Positions 1-8,741 of a stretch of DNA of 55,034 nucleotides are shown in pieces. The stretch's first letter is position 1, and each line of letters opens with the position of its first letter. This stretch comes from Candidatus Altarchaeota archaeon (GTDB taxonomy: Archaea > SpSt-1190), in assembly GCA_018220935.1 (NCBI GenBank), contig JAAOXU010000001.1:1-55034 (forward strand), read 5' to 3'. The notes under the pieces were generated by a model. The model had not been told where the DNA came from and did not search any database. It worked only from the letters and a program-made list of their open reading frames with translations. The position numbers and the translations under genes were made by a program.

Positions 1-1675
1 CCCCCCACCTACAGAGTCATAATCAATATCCCCCGCATTAATTACTAAATTATCGAGGCTTAGTTGTTTTTGAATTTTTGAGAAGGCATTAATTGAACTC
101 TCGGGTGGATTGTCTTTATTTGATGCATGTCCATGCAGCAAAAGTATTGGATATGGAGTCTCTTCACAAGTTGTGCAAACCCCATAAACACAACATTTAG
201 ACGCAGGAAGCCCCAGTTTTTGGGTGGGAAGCACATCTAAATTAGGTGTAAAGAACACTTGACCCGTTATGAATGAGTTTGAATACAAAGTCTCTTTAGT
301 CTCACAATAATCAAATTTTTCAATTGATACGTAACCCATTAATTCACTAAGACTTTTACCAGAATCATTTGGAATACTAGTAGTTCCGATTAAATGAGTT
401 GCATTAGAAGAAAGTTTGGGGAGTGAAGTATTGATAAAATTAAGGTATGTGTCTAGAGAAACATCATACGTTATTAGGTTTTGATTGTGAGTAGTTATTT
501 TGTCATTAATAGTTTCAACATCAAGACATAGTTCACCATTTAGAGTCACATTCAAATTTAGTAAAGAATAGATAGATGATAAATCAATTCGTAGTTCATT
601 TTCAAAATCTGTTTTTTTAGTATCATAGTCTTGTGTTAGATTAATTAGATTTAATTTTATTTGACTTAAACCTGAAAGTTTTACAATTTCTTCAAAACTA
701 CTTTTTGGTGAATTATCAAAAAAGGTGTAAAGGGTTTTCATTTGAGTCGCACGAAGTGTATCAGTCTTTTGATAAAAGGAATATGTTTCATCAAAAGAGT
801 TGTTTAACAAAAATCTCAAAATTTGTACATTTTGATTATATTGAAAGAGTTGGTTGTTGTTAGCAATCCATTCACTTTCCATATTTGGAATATAAATTTT
901 ATCAAGTAAGGACATTGCACCAACAAAGTCTTGGTCACCGTATTTGTCTTTTGCTTGATTTAATAAGTAAAATTGACTATTCACTAAGTCAGTTGTTTCT
1001 AGAGTTGTTGGTACTACTGTTTTTATGTTAGTAATTAATTGATTGGAATTATTTTCAAAAATTAGCTGTTTATTTAGATCAGTAGATAGAGCTTCAATTC
1101 TAGCTTTTACAGCACCCAAAAGCGTTAGTTTTTCAGAAGAATAGGTATAATTAACAGTTACTAATGCACTGCGAGTTCTAATTTTCTCATCAGTTTTACA
1201 CAGCAAACTCTTTTGATTATTACAAGAGACCTCAAAATAATACATGGATTGCCCTTCACCAGTTAGTTCAGGTTCATTACTGTAAGTTTTTTTGATGGGG
1301 AGGTTTGATAAAAATTCAAGACTTGTTGTCTCAATAATTTCCATAGTATTCGCATTAGTCAAAGTTAGTGTACACATAGGCTTACAAAATTGAAAGCTTT
1401 TAACGCCAACATCAAAAGCTAAAGATATATTGCCGCCACCATGGATAATAACTGATTGACGTGGATCTATGTTAATTTGCAGATCATCTGAAATGAAAAA
1501 TTTTAGTTGAACCCATAAATTTAGTAAACCCAGTACTAAAATTAAACCAAGCGTAGGGAGAACAAAACGTTTCCAATTTTTTTTCTTGGTTTCAGGTTTC
1601 TTTGAGAGTTTTCTTGTCTTCCCATCAGGTGTAACCTCACGAGATTTTGTAGATTTTTTCTTTACGATATGTATA
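1..1675 (-). CDS. Membrane-anchored extracytoplasmic protein, C-terminus running off the left edge; start codon uncertain
   Basis: Open minus-strand frame not in the ORF track: KKKSTKSREVTPDGKTRKLSKKPETKKKNWKRFVLPTLGLILVLGLLNLWVQ (basic stretch plus TM) through to ...ETPYPILLLHGHASNKDNPPESS, an alpha/beta-hydrolase-like LLLHGH segment. No in-frame ATG near the N-terminus. Confidence 0.55.
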
Positions 1676-1703
1676 CTCGGTTCAGGAATTTATAAGAGGG
1701 TTT

Positions 1704-2072
1704 CTATTTGCTTCGAAAAACCAAAAAGGCGAGTAGAAAATACATAGCATGGAGCAAAAGGTCAGTTGGCGTGGTATTAAAGACATAAAGTTCATGAGTA
1801 TTAATTATTGCTGATGGATTTACTGCCACCCCCCACAAAAGTGCGAAGCCAAGAAAAACAAGGGTTGCGATTGAAGTTTGTTTCACATGTGTATTTGTCA
1901 AAAACAAAGTTCCAATAATTAATTCAAAAGGAATTAGAAGATACGACAAAAAGGTTGGTAAACCAAGATCAATCATTTCTTGGGTTGCGTTTGCAGAAAA
2001 TATGATTCGATATGAACCAGCCAAGACAAAAACCACACCTAAAACTAAAGTAATGAGTCGTTTATTATCCAT
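1704..2072 (-). CDS. Small 4-TM membrane protein, DoxX-like
   Basis: 122 aa hydrophobic ORF, MDNKRLITLVLGVVFVLAGSYRIIF... Confidence 0.55.
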   Translation of the reverse strand: MDNKRLITLVLGVVFVLAGSYRIIFSANATQEMIDLGLPTFLSYLLIPFELIIGTLFLTNTHVKQTSIATLVFLGFALLWGVAVNPSAIINTHELYVFNTTPTDLLLHAMYFLLAFLVFRSK

Positions 2073-2139
2073 AAAGTAAATCAGTTGAGGGGTATTTAAG
2101 AAAAAAAAGGCATTAATATTGTCCTTGTTAATTTTGTCT

Positions 2140-3573
2140 ATGAAACTACAAGCACTTTTGACTGCTATGATACTGCTTGCACCTATTGTTGCAGACAGTC
2201 ATGAAGTAGTCAGTGGAATAAACCCTGATTCGATTCTTTGGGGACTTGACGTTGCTCTTGACAAGATTTCATTGGCCCTAACAGCAAATCCAGAAAAGAA
2301 AGCTGAAAAAGCCTTGGAAATAGCCCAAGAACGACTAATGGAAGTAAAAGCCATGGCCGAAGCTAATAAGTTTGAAGCTATAGCTAAAGCTGAAAAGGAG
2401 CACAAATCAACTTTACTTAAGGTTGAAGAAAGTATAAATGATCTTTCAGAAGATGATCCTGAAGTACAAATCGAAAAAGAGCTTGAGTTGGAAGTAAAGC
2501 TAAAGGAACACAAAGAGAGTGTGGAAAGAGTAAAGACTGAACTAAAAGTGAAAATACAAGTTGAGGGTGAATTAACGGTTGAGCAACAAGCTCGCCTTGA
2601 TGAATTCTTGGCCTCACTTAGTGAAAATACAGAAAACGCACAAATACAAATACAAAACAAAAAAGACGACACCAAAATAAAAATAAAAATAAAAACTGGT
2701 GAGACTGAAATCGAAGTTGAACAGAGGATTGAAAAACTAGAAATTGAACACGGACTACTGGAAGAAAAAATAGAAGTTCGCGGGAAAGTATATGGTAATA
2801 AAACCTATGTGAAACTTGAACTAGAATACGACACAAATAAGACAGTGCTAAACGAAGTATTGGATGAGTTTTTACAGAAGCTATACCTTGATACCAACAA
2901 GGCAGATGCATTACTTGAAATGGAAAGCGGAGACGAAATAATTGAAGACTTGTTCAGAGTTAAAGTTGAAATTGAAGACGATGGTTCTGAAATTGAAGCA
3001 AGATTGAGATTTGTAGTTGATGCTACAGAAAGAAATCAAGTAGTTGATGCTATTGTTAGTAAAACCAATATGGAACTTTCAGACATCGGAGACGCTCTAG
3101 AAGTAAAACAAGATACTGAAGACGAAGAAGATGACGAGATCGAAATTGAGGTTGAAGTTAAAGGTAATCAGGCAAGAGTCAAGCTTAAGTTTGGTGATGA
3201 AAAAACCAGACTAGAACTTGAGACTGGAGACCACGCAGAAATTCTGGCAGCTATTGCAACTCAACTAGGTTTAAGTGTTGAAGAGATTGAGGAATTCGTA
3301 AAGTTCGAAGACGAAGACGGCAACGAAATCGAAGATGAATCAGAAGTTGAAGAAGAATCCGAAACTGAAAGTGAAGAAGAGGATGAAGCTGAAACTGAAG
3401 ATGACGAGGAAGACGACGATGAGGATGAATCATCTGACACAGGTAACAATGATAACGACAATGACGACGACGAATCTGACTTGGGAAGCGACAATGATGA
3501 GGACGACGAGTCTAATTCAGACAGCGGAAACGATGATGACGACTCAAACTCAACTAACGAAAACTCGGGTTAG
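2140..3573 (+). CDS. Secreted highly acidic coiled-coil protein (DUF5667-like N-terminal region)
   Basis: Signal peptide MKLQALLTAMILLAPIVADS; 'PDSILWGLDVALDKISLALTANPEKKAEKALEIAQERL' resembles DUF5667; C-terminal Asp/Glu/Ser/Asn low complexity. ATG at 2140 preferred over the track start 2119. Confidence 0.7.
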   Translation: MKLQALLTAMILLAPIVADSHEVVSGINPDSILWGLDVALDKISLALTANPEKKAEKALEIAQERLMEVKAMAEANKFEAIAKAEKEHKSTLLKVEESINDLSEDDPEVQIEKELELEVKLKEHKESVERVKTELKVKIQVEGELTVEQQARLDEFLASLSENTENAQIQIQNKKDDTKIKIKIKTGETEIEVEQRIEKLEIEHGLLEEKIEVRGKVYGNKTYVKLELEYDTNKTVLNEVLDEFLQKLYLDTNKADALLEMESGDEIIEDLFRVKVEIEDDGSEIEARLRFVVDATERNQVVDAIVSKTNMELSDIGDALEVKQDTEDEEDDEIEIEVEVKGNQARVKLKFGDEKTRLELETGDHAEILAAIATQLGLSVEEIEEFVKFEDEDGNEIEDESEVEEESETESEEEDEAETEDDEEDDDEDESSDTGNNDNDNDDDESDLGSDNDEDDESNSDSGNDDDDSNSTNENSG

Positions 3574-3656
3574 AGCCCGCTTTTTTCTTTTATTTTTTTA
3601 TCCAATAAAACGTAGTTCTGTTGAGTGAAACGAAACGGACAAAGTATCAACGCCTG

Positions 3657-3672
3657 ACCCGTCAGGACGGGT
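3657..3672. repeat. Perfect hairpin ACCCGTC-AG-GACGGGT, 3' of tRNA-Thr
   Basis: 7-bp stem read directly. Confidence 0.8.
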
Positions 3673-3684
3673 GATTTCAGTTGA

Positions 3685-3756
3685 AGCCCCAGGCGAGAAT
3701 CGAACTCGCGACTTGCTGTTTACGAAACAGCCGCTCTACCACTGAGCCACTGGGGC
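3685..3756 (-). tRNA. tRNA-Thr(CGT)
   Basis: Acceptor GCCCCAG/CTGGGGC, anticodon stem-loop GCTGT-TTCGTAA-ACAGC, T-arm GCGAGTTCGATTCTCGC. Confidence 0.93.
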
Positions 3757-3837
3757 ACTAATAGTTTGATACTTTTTTGGTTTATAATATACACTCGACA
3801 ATAGTTAATACTTAAAAATTGCAACAGTATAGATTAT

Positions 3838-4428
3838 ATGTCGAGATTTTTGAACTGGTTTAGAAAAAAGGACAACAATACACTAAATGAAGAAATAATG
3901 GTGGAGACTAAAGCACAAGAAACTTATTCAGAACAAACTGAAATAGAAGAAAAAACAGTTTCTTGGCAAGATAGGTTAAAGTTAATGAATGACTTTCCCG
4001 AAAATTTTAATAATGCATATGGAGTCATGCCAGAAGATTCTAACAAAAACTATGTGAGTTTTTATGCAAAAGGTGACAGACCTTTTCTTACAGGAATCGC
4101 GGAGTTTGACAGAAAAGCAAACGATCAATACACTTTTGACAGTGACCTTGATACAATAATGCAAAGTTTAGATCCAACTAATTCATCTAGCTATAGCGGA
4201 CTTGGTGAACTTGTAAAGTATGCACACGGCGCAATTATTGGAGGACAAGTTGAACATGAAGAAGGCGTTAGAATTGTTGTGAGGGCCGTTAAAATTTTAC
4301 AAAAAATAAACGAGGAATTAGGACCGCTAAAAGAAGGAGAGTCGCCACATTCAAGATCATACAAACCCTGGATGAGTAAAATACTCGAGAATCCAGACAC
4401 ATATAGAGAATTAGTTAGCATAGAATGA
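3838..4428 (+). CDS. Hypothetical protein
   Basis: 196 aa ORF; weak similarity to the next ORF. Confidence 0.6.
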   Translation: MSRFLNWFRKKDNNTLNEEIMVETKAQETYSEQTEIEEKTVSWQDRLKLMNDFPENFNNAYGVMPEDSNKNYVSFYAKGDRPFLTGIAEFDRKANDQYTFDSDLDTIMQSLDPTNSSSYSGLGELVKYAHGAIIGGQVEHEEGVRIVVRAVKILQKINEELGPLKEGESPHSRSYKPWMSKILENPDTYRELVSIE

Positions 4429-4438
4429 GGTGATATAA

Positions 4439-5077
4439 ATGGGAATAACTGAGACATGGAACAACTATAAAAAAAGACGAACAGAAAAGGCATATATAAA
4501 AAAGGAAAGAGAAGAACTTGAAATACAAAATAGGGAAAAAGCCCAGCAAAACGCCATACGGAGTAAAGATCCATGGGGTCAAAGGTTTACGCTTTTCAAA
4601 GCTGAATTAAACCATGGATATGATTTTATTGATGATGGTGATCCACAATGGGGCGGATTTTATTCAAATAAACCATATGCAGACTCAAAAGTCGACGAAG
4701 TCTCAAAAAGAGAATTTACGTTAGACCTTTTTGAAGGTGAATCTAACTTGTTTCAAAATGGAAAGTACCTACCACTCTTTATCGCAAATGGTGAAGTTGA
4801 TACATATGCAAAAAGAAATGGTTTAACCACCGAAGAAGTTGTTACAAAAATTGTAAAACTAATGCAAAAAAGTAATATCAAAGAATACGATAGGCCAGAT
4901 GGGACAAAACAACCTTACTTTGGATATCAAGGACTAAATCGTATACGAGACAATCCCGAAATTTTCCTTGAAATTGCAAGAGCAATTTATACAGTTGATA
5001 GTTATGACGGAAAAACGACTACATATAGACCTCTAGACGAAGTTAAAGTAGATATGACACATCTTACACAAAACTGA
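4439..5077 (+). CDS. Hypothetical protein, possible paralog of the preceding ORF
   Basis: 212 aa ORF; RBS-like aggtgat upstream. Confidence 0.6.
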   Translation: MGITETWNNYKKRRTEKAYIKKEREELEIQNREKAQQNAIRSKDPWGQRFTLFKAELNHGYDFIDDGDPQWGGFYSNKPYADSKVDEVSKREFTLDLFEGESNLFQNGKYLPLFIANGEVDTYAKRNGLTTEEVVTKIVKLMQKSNIKEYDRPDGTKQPYFGYQGLNRIRDNPEIFLEIARAIYTVDSYDGKTTTYRPLDEVKVDMTHLTQN

Positions 5078-5098
5078 AAGCCTCGGCTTTCTTTTTTT
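5076..5098 (+). terminator. Hairpin plus T-tract between convergent genes
   Basis: GAAAGCC-TC-GGCTTTC followed by TTTTTTT. Confidence 0.6.
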
Positions 5099-6191
5099 AT
5101 TTTTTTGTTAAAACAACAGAATATTGATCTGTCCACTTTGAGACCACGTCAGATATTTCATCGACGTTTTTTAGATAGTCTCCATGTGCTAAGAAGTGTT
5201 TTCCACCAATCCCCAATTCATCAGAACCCCAGATAAATTTTTCACCAAGACGAGTTAATCCACTAAAATCCCAATCATTTGCAAAACATCCCTCACCAAC
5301 AAATTTAGAACCGTATACTGCAAACCTACCAAAAACATCATTTTTTTCAATTTGATCCCAAGCATCGCTGCCCTTATATTGTCTAATTGGATTTGCAGAA
5401 CTTAATGGTATTGAAGGTACATCAATAAAGTTACCAGGAAAAAGATCTTCATTAACAGACAAGGGATATTGTATTTCTAACGCAACATCTTTTGATACAG
5501 GAACAAGATGTCTTCCACCCATATAATTTAGTGGGTGTTGTTTTAGTTCAGCAGAAGGCGCAAAGTTATCAGGTCCATTAAGATAGTCAACTGGGTAGAA
5601 ACGTTCAGACAGCACATCCCACGCATCTTCAGGATTAAGATATGAATTATTTGTCGTTAAACCCCTAGAGCCACCATCTTGAACACCAACTAAAGTTGGA
5701 AAACGTATTACAAAAGAACCATCTTTCACACCATCACTTAAATTACGAAGTTCATAATTTATACTGGCTTCAAGCTGAGGGGGTGGAGTCATACCATCAT
5801 CTAAAACCAAGATATGATATTGTTCACCAAGACCAGTTAAAGCTTGAGTTCCTAAGTTTCTAGAAGGACCAATTTGTAATGGACTTATATCTCCATCAAA
5901 AACATCAGAATAAGAACCCATAATTGTTTTAGCATAAACTTCATCAGTTAGTGCTTCAAGATCAATTATTGAGACATCAGAATTTTTTAGGTCAAAAGAA
6001 TCCAAATGATTTCTTAGAAGTTCAACTTCCTTCTCAAAAACTGCTGAACCAGAAGCACTACCAATCAAAACTTTTGGAGTTTGTGTGGCACCAATTATTG
6101 AAGAACCAACAACATCTAAATTACCAGCTAGATTAGATTCGTCGTTAAACGCATGAGAAGTGAGAATATATGTTGCATTAATTTTGACCAC
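5097..6191 (-). CDS. Hypothetical protein, possibly GT-A glycosyltransferase-like
   Basis: 364 aa; 'GPSRNLGTQALTGLGEQYHILVLDDG' is reminiscent of GT-A folds, weak evidence. Confidence 0.5.
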   Translation of the reverse strand: MVKINATYILTSHAFNDESNLAGNLDVVGSSIIGATQTPKVLIGSASGSAVFEKEVELLRNHLDSFDLKNSDVSIIDLEALTDEVYAKTIMGSYSDVFDGDISPLQIGPSRNLGTQALTGLGEQYHILVLDDGMTPPPQLEASINYELRNLSDGVKDGSFVIRFPTLVGVQDGGSRGLTTNNSYLNPEDAWDVLSERFYPVDYLNGPDNFAPSAELKQHPLNYMGGRHLVPVSKDVALEIQYPLSVNEDLFPGNFIDVPSIPLSSANPIRQYKGSDAWDQIEKNDVFGRFAVYGSKFVGEGCFANDWDFSGLTRLGEKFIWGSDELGIGGKHFLAHGDYLKNVDEISDVVSKWTDQYSVVLTKK

Positions 6192-6267
6192 GAAATGTAT
6201 TTGTCATTTTTCAGTTATAAATGTTGTCAGGGTTATTTTTGGTCGAGGTTTTTCATAAAAAAGCTCG

Positions 6268-6290
6268 AGTGGACTGGGAGGGAGTCAAAC
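6268..6290 (-). repeat. Duplicate of tRNA-Ala 3' tail (half T-arm plus acceptor 3' strand)
   Basis: agtggactgggagggagtcaaac versus agtggactgggagggagtcgaac at 6367-6389 (22/23 identical). Confidence 0.85.
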
Positions 6291-6366
6291 TGACCTTTTA
6301 CAAAAGGTCAATCAAAAGGTGGCTCCCTTGGAGCCACTACAAAGGTAAAGGAACTGTAGTTCCTTA
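6291..6366. repeat. Cluster of three hairpins between tRNA-Ala tail copies
   Basis: TGACCTTTT-AC-AAAAGGTCA (6291-6310), GTGGCTCC-CTT-GGAGCCAC (6319-6337), AAGGAA..TTCCTT (6348-6366). Confidence 0.8.
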
Positions 6367-6368
6367 GT

Positions 6369-6440
6369 GGACTGGGAGGGAGTCGAACCCCCGACCTCTG
6401 CCATGCCAAGGCAGTGTCATTCCACTAGACTACCAGCCCA
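6369..6440 (-). tRNA. tRNA-Ala(GGC)
   Basis: Acceptor GGGCTGG/CCAGTCC with G3:U70, anticodon CTGCC-TTGGCAT-GGCAG. Confidence 0.92.
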
Positions 6441-6479
6441 CGTGTTAACAAATTAAAGAATCCATTTATCATTTTTAAA

Positions 6480-6938
6480 TCAGTTGTTTTCCATAAATTC
6501 AAAGAACAATTTATTGATAAAAACTAGTAGTAGACCCCCGAAAAAGGCAGCATAAAAGCTAGTATCAAGCCACCAATCGATTCCCCAGCTAGTTAGACCT
6601 AAAATAACTGCACCCATAACGGATAGAGCCACAGTAAATAGCGCAAAGTGCTTAGATTTGGTCAAATATTTGTAAACTTTGTTTTCATTCACTTTCTTAG
6701 CCTTTAGAAACACCTTAGCTTCTTTTAGAGGGAAAAGAAGTCCAAAAATAGCTAAAAGCATCAAAATTGAAGGTAGAACGCCTGAACCAAAGTAGATGTA
6801 ACCCCATACGTCAAGGTGATTATACCCATCCCGGTAGTAATATCCTCCAAAATCACTCAAAAATATGAGAATTGAAGCTAAAATACCCACAATAACTTGA
6901 GCCATAAAATATGGCTTTAGGTCCTTTGGTTTTATCAC
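6480..6938 (-). CDS. Multi-TM membrane protein, hypothetical
   Basis: Track ORF overlaps the tRNA-Asp gene; more likely start is GTG 6938 or ATG 6905. Four hydrophobic segments. Confidence 0.6.
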   Translation of the reverse strand: MIKPKDLKPYFMAQVIVGILASILIFLSDFGGYYYRDGYNHLDVWGYIYFGSGVLPSILMLLAIFGLLFPLKEAKVFLKAKKVNENKVYKYLTKSKHFALFTVALSVMGAVILGLTSWGIDWWLDTSFYAAFFGGLLLVFINKLFFEFMENN

Positions 6939-7051
6939 AGAGAAGCAACACAATAGAAGTATTTGGTGTTTTTGGTCACTCTTTTGGTCAAGGTTTTGAA
7001 GCGCCCGCCCCGGCGGGCCGGGGAGCGAAGCGAGTGAGAAAAGTTTTTGAG

Positions 7052-7124
7052 CGCCCCTGCCGGGATTCGAACCCGAGTCGCGGGAGTGACAGTCCCGAAT
7101 GATAACCAACTACACTACAAGGGC
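7052..7124 (-). tRNA. tRNA-Asp(GTC)
   Basis: Acceptor GCCCTTG/CAGGGGC, discriminator G, anticodon CGGGA-CTGTCAC-TCCCG. Confidence 0.93.
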
Positions 7125-7177
7125 AGCGTATCTACTTGGACTATATCAGTTAAAAAGGATTTCGTTATCTAGAATCC

Positions 7178-7396
7178 ATGGAAATGAATAAGGACGAGAC
7201 TATCGGTTTTCACAAAGGGTCACTGACCACTCTGTTAAAAGAGAGACAAGAACTTGCAAGGATGATTCAAATTGTTGATCAATTAATCACAGCTCATGCT
7301 AAAAGTTTGGAACAAATGGGTGTCAAATTAGACAAAGCCCCAGCAAAGAAAGAAAATATGGATGAAAAATTAGAAGACATCCTTGATAGTAGTTAA
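7178..7396 (+). CDS. Small helical hypothetical protein
   Basis: 72 aa ORF between tRNA genes. Confidence 0.5.
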   Translation: MEMNKDETIGFHKGSLTTLLKERQELARMIQIVDQLITAHAKSLEQMGVKLDKAPAKKENMDEKLEDILDSS

Positions 7397-7451
7397 TTTA
7401 AAAACAAAAAACATATTTTTTGGTCAAGCTTTTTTAGAAAAAAGTTTGCGG

Positions 7452-7525
7452 GGGACCGTAGTCTAGCTTGGTATGATACTGCCTTGGGGTGGCAGTGGTC
7501 GTGGGTTCAAATCCCATCGGTCCCA
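7452..7525 (+). tRNA. tRNA-Pro(GGG)
   Basis: Acceptor GGGACCG/CGGTCCC, anticodon CTGCC-TTGGGGT-GGCAG, T-arm GTGGGTTCAAATCCCAT. Confidence 0.92.
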
Positions 7526-7526
7526 T

Positions 7527-7710
7527 AAAGGACTACAGTCCTTTTAACCTTGATGCGACCCTGGAGGGTCGCTGTGGGGATACAAGGGGCGAAGCCCCTG
7601 TAGGGTGTCAAATCCCCTCAGTCACATTCGAACTTCAATAAGTTCGATCACTTATGCCACCCTTTCGGGGTGGCTGTTGGGTGCAGGGACGAAGTCCCGC
7701 ATCGGTCCCA
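7527..7710 (+). repeat. Array of six hairpins with two extra partial copies of the tRNA-Pro 3' tail
   Basis: Hairpins 7527-7544, 7555-7572, 7585-7599, 7628-7647, 7656-7674, 7686-7698; tail-like TCAAATCCCcTCaGTCaCA at 7608-7626 and CATCGGTCCCA at 7700-7710. Confidence 0.85.
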
Positions 7711-7759
7711 TTTTTTTATCTTACCATCACAGTTATATCATTCAGCATCATATCCAAAT

Positions 7760-8434
7760 ATGACAAGTGAAGTCGAAATTTATGATGAAAAAATTCAGGT
7801 CTTTGATCTTGAAGGTAAGCTTTTAGGAATAGAAAATAAATCAAAGTTTTATGAAAAGCTAAGAAAAGACTACAAGAAAACAGGAAAGGTAACAAAACAA
7901 GTCCACACGGTAAGAGTTTTTGTTATGAATGCTAACGGTGGGATTTATTTAGCTAAAAGGAGTCGACTAAAAAAAGAAAATACGCTTTTGTATGACAAAA
8001 CTATAGGTGCACATATCAGGGGCACAGAATCGCCAGTATACACAGTTTTACGGGAAGCTGCAGAAGAATTAGGGTTTCCCGCAGCAGCATTGTCCGACTC
8101 AGAATTTATTAGCGCAATAGCAGAAACAGATCTTCGCACTATAGGGGTGTTTAAGGAAATAGAAACACTAAATCACTTTGTAACAAAATATAAGTACAAA
8201 GATGGAACAATTTCAAAATTTCCACAAATAACAACGATTTTTGCAGGTATTTTTGATGGGCCCGTTAAGTTTAAGGACGATGAAACTAGTGGAATTGAAA
8301 TTTATTATCTTGATGAGATTTTAGATGAAATAAAAAAACATCCCAATAAGTATACAGAAGATGTCAAAATCTTGGTTCCAAAATACTTTGAAGTTTTCAA
8401 AAAAATAGCCAAGATGTCAAAAAAAGGCGATTGA
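7760..8434 (+). CDS. NUDIX-family hydrolase
   Basis: REAAEELGF Nudix-type motif; ATG 7760 preferred because the track start lies in the hairpin array. Confidence 0.75.
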   Translation: MTSEVEIYDEKIQVFDLEGKLLGIENKSKFYEKLRKDYKKTGKVTKQVHTVRVFVMNANGGIYLAKRSRLKKENTLLYDKTIGAHIRGTESPVYTVLREAAEELGFPAAALSDSEFISAIAETDLRTIGVFKEIETLNHFVTKYKYKDGTISKFPQITTIFAGIFDGPVKFKDDETSGIEIYYLDEILDEIKKHPNKYTEDVKILVPKYFEVFKKIAKMSKKGD

Positions 8435-8435
8435 A

Positions 8436-8711
8436 ATGAAAAAACCAATACTCATAGTTGGTTTACTACTCACAGTTTTACTGGTAGGTCTTACTGTTTA
8501 CTATAATGTTTCAAGTCCAAAAAAAACAGAACAAGATTCAAAAAATAGTTCATCAGCATACATTGCAATTTGGGTACCACTTCTCACAGTTTTTATTGTC
8601 AATAAGAACAAAGCAAGAAATCGCAATTTGACAAAAAACGAAAAACTCGTTGTGATTGGAGCCGTTGCACTAACAGTTGTGCTTCTTGTAGCCACAATTC
8701 TCTTAAGGTAA
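8436..8711 (+). CDS. Small membrane protein
   Basis: 91 aa, three hydrophobic segments. Confidence 0.5.
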   Translation: MKKPILIVGLLLTVLLVGLTVYYNVSSPKKTEQDSKNSSSAYIAIWVPLLTVFIVNKNKARNRNLTKNEKLVVIGAVALTVVLLVATILLR

Positions 8712-8741
8712 ATGATTTATTCAAACACCAATAACTAAAAC

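Noticed and set aside
2199-3494. Antisense ORFs opposite the acidic protein (2199..2675, 2417..2617, 2618..2911, 3251..3433, 3261..3494) and 3335..3628 plus
   Set aside because: Low-complexity shadow translations of the GAA/GAC-rich coding strand.
6911-7102. ORF 6911..7102 plus and N-terminal extension of 6480..7109
   Set aside because: Both run into the tRNA-Asp gene and hairpins.
7527-7710. Hairpin array as CRISPR or as coding sequence (start of track ORF 7670..8434)
   Set aside because: Stems differ in sequence with no spacer regularity; the Nudix ORF has a better ATG at 7760 outside the array.
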